NCBI RefSeq assembly: GCF_000190475.1
Contig: NZ_AEWH01000062.1
Span: 1 to 48,178, forward strand
Origin: Ornithinibacillus scapharcae TW25
GTDB taxonomy: Bacteria > Bacillota > Bacilli > Bacillales > Amphibacillaceae
DNA: 48,178 bases
Direction: 5' to 3'
Positions 9,033-16,763 of the stretch are shown piece by piece. The notes under the pieces were generated by a model. It saw only the letters and a program-made list of their open reading frames with translations, ran no database searches and had not been told where the DNA came from. The number at the start of each line of letters is the position of its first letter. Positions within the stretch are counted from its first letter, which is position 1. Both the position numbers and the translations under genes were made by a program.

Positions 9033-9521
9033 TTATTCAATATTGTACTTATCGGCTAACTCTAGAAATCTCTCATCAGCCTTCTCTCCTTTTTTTTGAG
9101 CATCTAATAATTTCTCATCCGATTCTGAAAGAAGTTTTTGGACTTCTTCCTTTGTTGCTTGCTCCACAGTTTTTTCTAATGCTTGGTAACGTAAACGAAC
9201 AGCTTCTGCCCAAGTGTCCAACTGCTTAATTCTCATATTATGTATTTCTTTCACAACTTCTGTCTCCGGATCACGCGAATGAATAAATTCCTTTATCTCA
9301 TCGACAAGCGGTATCACATTTTTTTGTTGTAATTCTAATGCCATCGCAGGAGTTTCAGCCCTTAATGACTTTTGTAATTCCTCATCGACAAGCATCGCTT
9401 TTGTGTTTATATTCTCTATATAACTATTATGATATTCTGCTAATTCTTCTGATTCAGGAGAACTACACGCGACGAGGATGATAGTAAGTAGAAAACAAAC
9501 TGATAATATAAATTTCTTCAT
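9033..9521 (-). CDS. Small helical lipoprotein
   Basis: A 162-residue lipoprotein. The start is the ATG after GAAGGTGGT; an open frame continues 14 codons upstream but without a better start. The signal is M-K-K-F-I-L-S-V-C-F-L-L-T-I-I with lipobox L-V-A-C at about residues 16-19. The mature part is almost wholly helical and rich in Glu, Gln and Lys, with coiled-coil character from about 25 to 160. No known family was recognised. It is the last gene after the TadE/TadG-like pair, so it may be an anchored assembly or periplasm-side factor of the pilus; this is inference. Confidence 0.75.
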   Translation of the reverse strand: MKKFILSVCFLLTIILVACSSPESEELAEYHNSYIENINTKAMLVDEELQKSLRAETPAMALELQQKNVIPLVDEIKEFIHSRDPETEVVKEIHNMRIKQLDTWAEAVRLRYQALEKTVEQATKEEVQKLLSESDEKLLDAQKKGEKADERFLELADKYNIE

Positions 9522-9640
9522 TAGAACACCACCTTCATTTCTAAAACCGAAACGGGTATACAAATTACATAAATCAGAATTATAAATACTAGATAAATTC
9601 TAAATCACTTTTTTACCTTAAACAAATTAAGATCACATAG

Positions 9641-10324
9641 TTATTCCAGACTGTATGAACCTGTATTAATAATTTCCTCCAAAAAAGCAATCTTTGGTCC
9701 CTGCGAGTCACGATATATGTTCTTACTAATCCCATCTAGATATTTCTCACCTTTATTTTCCAAGTAATCATCATCATAAGAAATAGAATTAAATACCGCA
9801 GCTGCTCTAACCTTAAAACGATTATCTCTTATCATTAGTTCCGCTCCATCTGTTGTCCCACCGTTACTTGTAATTGCTTGTTTAGCGGCACTTATAATAT
9901 GACTTTCATTCACACTAGTAGAAAGGCGCCCCTTTAATATATCACCTAAAAGCGGAACTCCTAATGCAGCATTAACGATTTCTTCTAGTACTTCTACTTG
10001 ACATTCATTATATGAATCATTCCCAGTACATCTACCAATACGGCCATCCCACTCCTCATCAAAGCTCCATGTCTGTTGATTCTCAGGATCTTCTCCATAT
10101 GTAATGATTAATCCTGTTAAGGAACTTCTAACTTGATCATATAAGGAACTGCTCGCCGCTAAACTAGCTTGCTTAGCAACTGTGAACGACTGTTCCTTTG
10201 TAAATAAAGCTGAACCCATGTTAAACACAAATACAAAAAGTACCATTAACATACTTAAAGCTGCAATGACAAATAAAGCTGTGTTTCCATTTTCATTTTC
10301 ATAGTTTTTTATAAGTTTCATCAT
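9641..10324 (-). CDS. TadG-like pseudopilin protein
   Basis: A 227-residue protein with a short basic N-terminus and a prepilin-like segment: E-N-G-N-T-A-L-F followed by one long hydrophobic helix (about residues 15-36). It then has an extracytoplasmic part with two Cys at about 94 and 103. This fits the TadE/TadG group of Tad pilus minor components, in which TadG is larger and usually uncleaved. The Glu at +5 of a normal prepilin is missing here, as expected for TadG. The ATG overlaps the stop of the tadE-like gene (ATGA), showing translational coupling. It is much shorter than proteobacterial TadG, which often carries a VWA domain; a separate VWA lipoprotein is encoded nearby. Confidence 0.7.
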   Translation of the reverse strand: MMKLIKNYENENGNTALFVIAALSMLMVLFVFVFNMGSALFTKEQSFTVAKQASLAASSSLYDQVRSSLTGLIITYGEDPENQQTWSFDEEWDGRIGRCTGNDSYNECQVEVLEEIVNAALGVPLLGDILKGRLSTSVNESHIISAAKQAITSNGGTTDGAELMIRDNRFKVRAAAVFNSISYDDDYLENKGEKYLDGISKNIYRDSQGPKIAFLEEIINTGSYSLE

Positions 10325-10716
10325 TCAATCACCCTACCTGAGGCAGTAGCGGAATAAGGTAGTAGAGGGATTATATAACCTCCGATACTTTCAGGAAGTA
10401 AAAAAAGATCTATTTGCACATTTACTGTTGCATCAAAATCCTTTTCCCCTGTTGCTGCTATACTTGCAGATCCACTCAGGTAGTCTCCTGTGGCATTCAG
10501 AATCTTATTAGCTGCATTTGTAGCTTCACTTTCACTTTTTGTCACCGAATATACACTTGCAGCCTCATTTGCTGCTGATTGTGTAATTAAAGCCGCGTTA
10601 ACAATTACTACAAATTGTATGATAATTGCAAGTAGCAAAAACGCCAACGGAACAATCCCTATGAACTCCAGGGTTGCACTTCCACGCTCACTCTTAAACT
10701 TATCCAGCCATTTCAT
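10321..10716 (-). CDS. TadE-like pseudopilin
   Basis: A 131-residue minor pilin-like protein. Its N-terminus reads E-R-G-S-A-T-L-E-F-I-G-I, a good type IVb prepilin site: cleavage after Gly, Glu at +5, then a hydrophobic helix of about 25 residues. The remaining residues would face outside the cell. Start chosen at the ATG inside the last codons of the upstream membrane gene, after GAGGAGGCTAAGG; the frame continues eight codons further but that part overlaps the other gene. The stop overlaps the tadG-like start. In Tad systems TadE joins the pilus or primes assembly and needs a prepilin peptidase, which is not in this window. Confidence 0.82.
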   Translation of the reverse strand: MKWLDKFKSERGSATLEFIGIVPLAFLLLAIIIQFVVIVNAALITQSAANEAASVYSVTKSESEATNAANKILNATGDYLSGSASIAATGEKDFDATVNVQIDLFLLPESIGGYIIPLLPYSATASGRVIE

Positions 10717-11432
10717 CCTTAGCCTCCTCCTCATTCCCAAAGTTTAACACTTCCTGTTCCTCTCTCCATTTAAGAATATTGGAAGACATTAACATAACAA
10801 TAAAAGGAAAAACGAGTAAATTTAATACCATTTGAGTAACAATTTGTGCTGCAAAAGAAGATGTTATATTAAATAATTGAAATGTAACTAGTATTCCAAA
10901 TAGCAGTTCAATACTCCCGATACCAATAATAACTAAGATTATTTTAAAGAAATACTTTTTTCCAATTCTTATTCCTTCTCTATAAGATTTCCATACTGAC
11001 TTTTCATCAAAGACACTAATATATGGTATTGGAAATACAATTGTAAAAAGTATTAGTCCAGGTAATAGAAATAGCGCAAAGCCAATAGTCGCAATAATCG
11101 ATATAATGCACGAAAATAAAAATACAGTAAAACCATTAACTAAAAACTGATAAATAGTATTTCTAAGATTATTTTCTATTCCGATATGCTCATTATAGAT
11201 ATAGCGAATATAAGGGACTTGGGCATAAAGGTAGAATAGTAGCGTTATCATAGCATAATAGATATCTGCATATGTATATAGTTGGGAAGATGTAGGCGTA
11301 ATTGCATACATATAGTTAGTGACCAATGAATGTACTAGAAGTAATGGCAATGTGGTAAATAACATTAGTACTAAAATACTTCTCAAATTGACTTGTATAA
11401 ATATCCCATGTATATCTTAATGGTTTATCCAT
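10700..11432 (-). CDS. Polytopic membrane protein with apparent frameshift near its start
   Basis: A membrane protein of about 240 residues with five or six hydrophobic helices, resembling DUF975-like or similar integral membrane proteins; the family is uncertain. The real start seems to be the ATG at 11432 with TTTAAGGAGA upstream (M-D-K-P-L-R-Y-T-W-D-I-Y-T-S-Q-F-E-K-Y). The membrane-spanning frame (L-V-L-M-L-F-T-T-L-P) is entered only if one T of the run at 11373-11376 is removed. The alternative TTG start at 11386 has no ribosome site. Its end overlaps tadE, so it belongs to the pseudopilin unit. It is either a recent frameshift or a sequence error. Confidence 0.6.
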
Positions 11433-11465
11433 GATAGTCTCCTTAAATCATCTAATAGTATTTCA

Positions 11466-11485
11466 CACTATTACTAGTAATAGTG
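11466..11485. promoter_or_regulatory. Perfect 20-bp palindrome, possible operator
   Basis: CACTATTACTAGTAATAGTG reads identically on both strands. It lies 33 bases before the membrane-gene start and 42 bases after the stop of the 277-residue family gene. With no loop and no T-run it is a better operator candidate than a terminator. Confidence 0.45.
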
Positions 11486-11527
11486 ATGAGCATATGATTT
11501 TCTAATTCTAAGCATTATCAAAATTTA

Positions 11528-12361
11528 TTAATTAAGTATAGGAAAACGTAAATCCTGTAATAATTCTTCTGTTACTTCACGGACTGTTTCAAGTAAAACT
11601 TCTCTTGTAATTTCCATGTGTCTTAGTTTTGAAGTTTGCATATTTATTTCTGAAGTGTACATTAATTTTTTTATACTCTTTAGCAAATCTGTTTTACTTT
11701 TAATAAATTCTTCTAAGTAGACCTTTATTTCATAAGTCATATGGGTTTTTAAATTTTTATTTTTATTAACTATTCTTTTAAGTGAATTAAATTTTGATAT
11801 TGCTTCGTATTGCAAAGTCAATTGAGTAAATTGAATATAGTCAATCTCACAAATGCAATCTATCACAAATTCTATGTACTCAATTGAGTCGAATTTTTCC
11901 CTACCCTCATGGAATTTTATTTCTTCTTGCTGGTAACTTTTAAATATATCAACAAGACTATCTTGTAAGCTTAGAATACTTAACATGGTTTCATGACAAT
12001 CTACTACGATTTGTTTGTCATTCTTTAATATCACTTCTTTCTGAATTGCAGCTAAGAATTTTTCCATTACCGTAAAAGTACCCATATTAATGTTAGCTCT
12101 AAATCCGCCATCTTTTGTTAATTTGGATCTTAATTGGGAACTTTTCGAAAGATGATAAAATGCTTGCTCATATTCCTGTTTATCCGTTATATTGCTCGGA
12201 GAAATAACTGCAGAACCAACTAATTTTCCAAATCTAAGATAGCTTACCCAATAAAATTCATGTTCGTTAATCAGACTACCACCTGGATTTATAAAGTATT
12301 TTTCAAATAGTTTTTTATGTTTTTTGGCAAGTTCATGTATCTTAGTTGGATAGAAATCCAT
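11528..12361 (-). CDS. Island family protein, subfamily A
   Basis: Function not recognised. A 277-residue soluble protein, closely similar over its whole length to the one at 2516-3346 and distantly to those at 4395 and 1. Start ATG follows TAGGAGGATTCAT. Shared landmarks are M-D-F-Y-P-T, F-Y-W-V-S-Y-L-R-F-G-K, G-G-F-R-A-N-I-N-M, C-E-I-D-Y-I-Q-F-T-Q and the L-R-F-P-I-L-N end. The N-terminal 60 residues look like a small alpha/beta domain; the rest is helical. It stands directly after the secreted Trp-repeat protein, separated by a hairpin. That position would suit an immunity protein or dedicated cytoplasmic chaperone, but this is only a hypothesis. Confidence 0.78.
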   Translation of the reverse strand: MDFYPTKIHELAKKHKKLFEKYFINPGGSLINEHEFYWVSYLRFGKLVGSAVISPSNITDKQEYEQAFYHLSKSSQLRSKLTKDGGFRANINMGTFTVMEKFLAAIQKEVILKNDKQIVVDCHETMLSILSLQDSLVDIFKSYQQEEIKFHEGREKFDSIEYIEFVIDCICEIDYIQFTQLTLQYEAISKFNSLKRIVNKNKNLKTHMTYEIKVYLEEFIKSKTDLLKSIKKLMYTSEINMQTSKLRHMEITREVLLETVREVTEELLQDLRFPILN

Positions 12362-12541
12362 ATGAATCCTCCTATATAAATTGACTATGAATGATTTTCT
12401 ATAATTATTATCTACTAATCAATACTAGGATAGTTTTATAGCCCGACTAGTGAAATACGAACCCTTTTGGTTTTAATTTACAGTTATAGAGGTAAACCAT
12501 GAAACAGATTGAGAGTATTATTTACATCTTTCTAATAGGTT

Positions 12542-12573
12542 AAATAGAAACGGATTGGAATCCGTTTCTATTT
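12542..12573 (-). terminator. Hairpin overlapping the stop of the Trp-repeat gene
   Basis: A perfect 14-pair stem with a four-base loop; its arm contains the TAG stop at 12568-12570. The T-run after it is weak, so it may be only a partial terminator or an mRNA-end stabiliser that lowers expression of the following genes. Confidence 0.6.
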
Positions 12574-14073
12574 ACCAAATAAACCAGTAATAGCCTTCCA
12601 TCCTTTTTTAGCTAGATTTTTAGCACCATCAACCATTTTCTTACCAGTATCTTTAATCTTATCCCAATTTTCCGCTATAGCTCTTGTTCCTCTTGAAACA
12701 ACCCATAACGCTCCACCAACTCCCATCATGATTCCACCAGCCACTTGAAAAGCCGGTACCGCAGAAACAACAGCACCAGAATCTAGTAAGAAGTCACCAA
12801 GGTTTTCTCCCGCCCCAGCAATTCCAGCTACTCTTTCCGAACCAGAAGACTCGTCCCAGTTTTTCGAAACTTCAACAATACTACTTATTGTTTTGCCCCC
12901 TGATGATACGGAACTGAGTATTGCACCAGGAACACTAAGTTTAGATAAAGCTTTTTCAACAGCCATAGGTGGTTTTGGTAATTTATCATTTATAATTGGC
13001 TTTTTATTATTGACACTATAATCAGATGATAAGTCTTTAACTCCTCTACTATCCTTAAATTGCTTATATCCATCGACACTATCATACACATGCGAGAACG
13101 TGTCATAGCCGTCAATCGCTAGATTGTCAACGCCAGCAAGCTTGAACCCGTTAACAAAAATATCACTATACATCTTAGGGCCGAAGCCAAAGTCTGTTTT
13201 TATTCCAACATCATTATGTCTATCATAACTTAAGGCAGTAGATGAAGCGGTTGCAGTGCTACCAATTATGTCTTTTACCACAAATGTTGAAAACTCATAT
13301 TCTTTGGTTTCATAGAAAGGTGTAGAGGTAGTAGCTTTACCAGAAATAGGCGATACACCCGAGATCCCGGAACCTATATGCCCTGTACTTGCCCAAGGTA
13401 AGCCTGAATAAGGTGAAGTTGTTCCATTCAAACTTCCTTGAAAACCTGCTTGATTCCATGGATTACTTCCTACACTCCCATTACCAATGTAACCATTTTG
13501 CTCCCATGGATTTAGTACAGCAATACCATTACCAGTGTAACCTGATTGGTCCCATGAGTTTAGAGAGGAATTACCATTACCAGTGTAACCTGATTGGTCC
13601 CATGAGTTTAGAGAGGAATTACCATTACCTTGGGTACCTGAACCTAACCAGCCGTTTCCCTGACTAGAAGAATCACCCTGAAAGCCCGCTTGATTCCAGT
13701 CAGTTCCTTTAAATGCTGCACCTGACCACCCTGGATATTGAGTGGTTGCATTACCTATAAATCCATCAGATGCCCAAGCAGGAATACTATCAATAGTACT
13801 ACCTTCAAAACTAGATTCATTCCAACCATCTAATGACCATGGTTGGACCCCTTCAACTCCGTTACCTTTCCACGAGTCGAGAGACCAGGATTCACCTTCC
13901 CAACTTAAGTCACTACCATCCCAAGAGTCACCTTCCCAGGATTCGCCTTCCCATGAATCTCCTGACCAAGAACCAGCAGCATACAATACCGGGACTAGAA
14001 AAGGATGGAAAGTTAGTAGGATTACAACAAATGAGATGAATAGACTCTTAGTAAAAGTACGTATAGGATTCAC
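12568..14073 (-). CDS. Secreted Trp-repeat protein with hydrophobic C-terminal region
   Basis: A protein of about 500 residues. Residues 1-33 are a signal peptide. Residues 35-70 carry the pentad module, with Trp at 36, 41, 46, 51, 58, 63 and 68, spaced exactly as in the lipase at 7541. Residues 79-240 hold longer repeats, with Trp at 142, 158, 174, 190 and 206, exactly 16 apart (consensus P-W-x-Q-x-G-F/Y-x-G). The region 250-400 has no recognised domain. Near the end a Gly/Ala-rich hydrophobic stretch (S-A-V-P-A-F-Q-V-A-G-G-I-M-M-G-V-G-G) precedes a basic amphipathic helix, as in some LXG or other polymorphic toxins. The GTG listed overlaps AGGAGGTG; the best-spaced codon is ATA at 14064, so the start is uncertain. 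It follows the VWA gene by 21 bases. Confidence 0.82.
   Translation of the reverse strand: MNPIRTFTKSLFISFVVILLTFHPFLVPVLYAAGSWSGDSWEGESWEGDSWDGSDLSWEGESWSLDSWKGNGVEGVQPWSLDGWNESSFEGSTIDSIPAWASDGFIGNATTQYPGWSGAAFKGTDWNQAGFQGDSSSQGNGWLGSGTQGNGNSSLNSWDQSGYTGNGNSSLNSWDQSGYTGNGIAVLNPWEQNGYIGNGSVGSNPWNQAGFQGSLNGTTSPYSGLPWASTGHIGSGISGVSPISGKATTSTPFYETKEYEFSTFVVKDIIGSTATASSTALSYDRHNDVGIKTDFGFGPKMYSDIFVNGFKLAGVDNLAIDGYDTFSHVYDSVDGYKQFKDSRGVKDLSSDYSVNNKKPIINDKLPKPPMAVEKALSKLSVPGAILSSVSSGGKTISSIVEVSKNWDESSGSERVAGIAGAGENLGDFLLDSGAVVSAVPAFQVAGGIMMGVGGALWVVSRGTRAIAENWDKIKDTGKKMVDGAKNLAKKGWKAITGLFGK
13533..13628. repeat. Two identical 48-bp tandem units
   Basis: The 48 bases at 13533-13580 are repeated without change at 13581-13628, inside the Trp-repeat gene. 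Each unit encodes one 16-residue repeat (N-S-W-D-Q-S-G-Y-T-G-N-G-N-S-S-L). Identity at silent sites indicates a very recent duplication or slippage. Confidence 0.95.
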
Positions 14074-14094
14074 CTCCTATCACATTAATTTAAA

Positions 14095-15516
14095 TTACTC
14101 GTTTATGCTGTTATCGTATTTATCTTGAATAGTTTCTTTCATTTCGCCTATTTTTTCAGCACTAATTTGATTAAGGTCTTCTTCAATTTCTCTTTTGGCC
14201 CTTTTAATCAAATCTTGCATTTCATTATTCTTTGAATGAAATTTGTCCATTTGATTAATTGTAAGAATACCTTCTTCCTCCGCAATATAAACTAATCTAT
14301 ATATACTTACATATTGACTATCATCTCTTCTATTCCATTCATTTGTAACTTCCAATATATCAAAACTATTCCTTACCTTTTGGTAATCAGCGTCATTTAT
14401 TGCATCCTCTTTCCATTCTTCCCATTCTTCTAACACTTTTTCTGCCCTTTTAAACTCTTCCTCTAATTCCTCTTGGTCATTTACAGTTGAAAAAATACCT
14501 CCCGATACTTTTGCCATTTCCTTTAATTGTTTTTGTGCATCCGAGTCAACATTAAATCCGATAATGTTAATGATTGGTTTCGCGTTCGAATCTGAAAGTG
14601 ATTTGGCAACTTGGACAGGATCTCCATCACATGTTTCAATGCCATCACTTACAACATAAATGAGATTAGTATGGTGTTCTGCATCAAATTCCTTTAGCGA
14701 ATCTTTTGCTTGTAACAAAGCATCAGCTAGCGGTGTCCAACCTGCAGGCTCGATTTTATCTAACTGCTGTTGGAATGTACCTTCATCATAAGTTTGGTAA
14801 CCATATACTTGTTCAATAGCGGAACAAGATAATTTCTTATCACTATTGGAACCAGTACCTTTATGCCCGTATACTCTTAATGATACATTAGCTTCCTCCG
14901 GTACTTGTTCTAAGAAATCCTTAATAGATTCTTTCGCAATTTGCATCATGGTTTTATCGCCAATATAAGCACCCATACTACCACTACCGTCAAGTAATAC
15001 TTCGACATTATAGTTTTCCTTGAAATGGAAGCGAGAATCCGGCAAATCAGGATTACCAAAAGAACTAAATTCCCATTTTTTGATAGTGTCCTGAGGGTCT
15101 GGAAAATCTTCGGCAACTAACCAGTAGAAATACTGAAAATACTGGTCTACCAATTCTTCACTGGCGTCTTTTGGAAGAGGTGGCAATTTATTTAATTCTT
15201 CTCGAATTGCCTCTATTTCTTGGTCGTCCCAATCAGGTTTGTTAGTAGTAAAGGGGCCTTCCAATTGATTAATGATGCCACCAACATCAGTAGGGACTTC
15301 TGGAAGTTCTTCCAAAAGTTTTAAAACCTCTTCTTCCAATACATCTGTTTCCTTTATATCTGCATCTTTCTCCACCCGTGACCCCTTTGTATCTTCTTCT
15401 AACACTACTGAGTCCGAGTCATTTTGAGTATTGTCGTTATTCTCGTTTTCCTTCTTACAACCAAACAATATGATAGTTAAAATTATCATGAAAATTATTA
15501 ACCTGGTATTCTGCAT
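14095..15516 (-). CDS. VWA-domain lipoprotein
   Basis: A 473-residue lipoprotein: signal I-I-L-T-I-I-L-F-G-C with lipid-modified Cys20, an acidic linker, then a helical region to about 170. The von Willebrand A domain runs from about 171 to 360 with a complete metal site (D-G-S-G-S at 176-180, the Thr in G-W-T-P-L-A-D-A-L, and the Asp in S-D-G-I-E-T-C-D-G-D). A charged helical tail follows. Start ATG after AGGAGTC. It sits between the Flp-like pilin and the Trp-repeat protein. In Tad systems TadG often carries a VWA domain; here the TadG-like protein lacks one, so this lipoprotein may supply that function (inference). A decayed copy lies at 647-2052. Confidence 0.86.
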   Translation of the reverse strand: MQNTRLIIFMIILTIILFGCKKENENNDNTQNDSDSVVLEEDTKGSRVEKDADIKETDVLEEEVLKLLEELPEVPTDVGGIINQLEGPFTTNKPDWDDQEIEAIREELNKLPPLPKDASEELVDQYFQYFYWLVAEDFPDPQDTIKKWEFSSFGNPDLPDSRFHFKENYNVEVLLDGSGSMGAYIGDKTMMQIAKESIKDFLEQVPEEANVSLRVYGHKGTGSNSDKKLSCSAIEQVYGYQTYDEGTFQQQLDKIEPAGWTPLADALLQAKDSLKEFDAEHHTNLIYVVSDGIETCDGDPVQVAKSLSDSNAKPIINIIGFNVDSDAQKQLKEMAKVSGGIFSTVNDQEELEEEFKRAEKVLEEWEEWKEDAINDADYQKVRNSFDILEVTNEWNRRDDSQYVSIYRLVYIAEEEGILTINQMDKFHSKNNEMQDLIKRAKREIEEDLNQISAEKIGEMKETIQDKYDNSINE

Positions 15517-15566
15517 AAGTAAGACTCCTGAGATAGTTATGACGTAATTTCATATTCATTAAATTA

Positions 15567-15797
15567 TCAATCTCCACCGCCATCACCTTCGCCAATTTTA
15601 CCTAAGAACGTTGTGAACTTTTTGTATATATCCTGACCAAATTCTGCATCATCAAATGCAGTTGATACTAGTCCGACAACAATGATAATAACAGCTGCAA
15701 TCCCAACCCACTCCAATGTCTGAGAACCTCTTTCTTCATTTTTTAACGCTACTGCTTTACTCAATACTTTGGCATATAAACCATTTAATAATTTCAT
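15567..15797 (-). CDS. Flp-like prepilin
   Basis: A 76-residue prepilin. A basic leader ends in E-E-R-G-S-Q-T-L-E-W-V-G-I: cleavage would follow the Gly at about 25, leaving Ser +1 and Glu +5, then a hydrophobic helix rich in Ile and Val. The mature protein of about 50 residues matches the size of Flp pilins. The C-terminus is G-E-G-D-G-G-G-D. Ribosome site GAGGAGGAATTTGTA. It stands 27 bases after tadC. It is the presumed major subunit of the fibre or pseudopilus built by the upstream CpaF/TadB/TadC motor and platform. Confidence 0.85.
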   Translation of the reverse strand: MKLLNGLYAKVLSKAVALKNEERGSQTLEWVGIAAVIIIVVGLVSTAFDDAEFGQDIYKKFTTFLGKIGEGDGGGD

Positions 15798-15824
15798 TAC
15801 AAATTCCTCCTCAATAATTAAATC

Positions 15825-16760
15825 CTAAAATAAATTTGACAAACCATTGTCCCCCATAATCATATTCATAATCATTAATCCTGCAATGATTAAAATAGAT
15901 ACTGGAGCAATTAAGAAAGTGGTAACTAAAGTTACCTTAGGAGAAGCCTTCGAAGCCAATTCTTTTACTTTTTCCTGTTGTATTTGGCGCATATCTTCAG
16001 ACTGAATTTGAAACGTCTTTGCAACTGGAACACCTAGGTTCAATCCTTGAATTAATGCTTTGATTAAAGATTGAAACTCTTGATTATCGTTTCTCTTCAA
16101 TAATTCACGATATGCCTTCTCTCGAGGTACCCCCAATTCAATTTCTTGATTAAAACGAGAAAACTCTTCCCGTATAGGACCATCGAAGTGACGAATCACC
16201 TCCTTTAAAGCATGATCTAAACTAACACCAGCCTGAACACTCGTTCCCACCGTATCTAAAAAATCCGGTAAATCAATTCTAAGTTGTTCTTGACGTTTCT
16301 TGGCCTCCCTTCTAATCAGAATAATCGGTAAAAAGTATCCCAGAATAGGTGCTAGAGTTAAAATATATTGTGAAAATGGAAATCCAATAATTAGGGATAA
16401 TATCCCTCCAAATAACCCTACAAGAAATAATAAAATCTTAAGACCTTGAAATCTTTCAACTGAGAGATTCAATGGATTTCCTGATTTCCGAAGCCATTCC
16501 GTTACGCTGTGATTTTCACTAAAGAAGTTTATGCGCTGACCTAAGTCAGAAAAATCATCTGCGTACTTAGTAAACTTCTGAAATAGATCCGCTCTACGAT
16601 TTCTTTTTCTTTCTTTTTTCTCAAAAGGATCAATTTCAGTAACTTCCGAAACATGATCTAGTACAGCTTTTTTGGAACGTAGATAAGACCAATAGTGTTT
16701 AAGAAATAAAATGATACAAAACCAAAAAGCAATTATTGAAAGAATAATTAATGCATCCAT
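15825..16760 (-). CDS. tadC: Tad platform protein TadC (type II secretion F family)
   Basis: A 311-residue inner-membrane platform protein. It has an N-terminal helix (about 3-20), a cytoplasmic basic region, two helices near 115-155, the T2SSF cytoplasmic domain (D-L-P-D-F-L-D-T-V-G-T-S-V-Q-A-G near 188, A-L-I-Q-G-L-N-L-G-V-P near 240) and a final helix near 280-300. The order tadB, tadC, pilin is typical of Tad loci. Start ATG with AAGGTG upstream, three bases after tadB. Together with TadB it should form the membrane base on which the CpaF ATPase drives pilin extrusion. Confidence 0.88.
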   Translation of the reverse strand: MDALIILSIIAFWFCIILFLKHYWSYLRSKKAVLDHVSEVTEIDPFEKKERKRNRRADLFQKFTKYADDFSDLGQRINFFSENHSVTEWLRKSGNPLNLSVERFQGLKILLFLVGLFGGILSLIIGFPFSQYILTLAPILGYFLPIILIRREAKKRQEQLRIDLPDFLDTVGTSVQAGVSLDHALKEVIRHFDGPIREEFSRFNQEIELGVPREKAYRELLKRNDNQEFQSLIKALIQGLNLGVPVAKTFQIQSEDMRQIQQEKVKELASKASPKVTLVTTFLIAPVSILIIAGLMIMNMIMGDNGLSNLF

Positions 16761-16763
16761 AGG

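Noticed and set aside
13389-14128. Long plus-strand open frames opposite the Trp-repeat gene
   Set aside because: They are mirror products of the repeat codons (His/Ser/Pro-rich), without ribosome sites; the minus frame has a signal peptide and regular Trp spacing.
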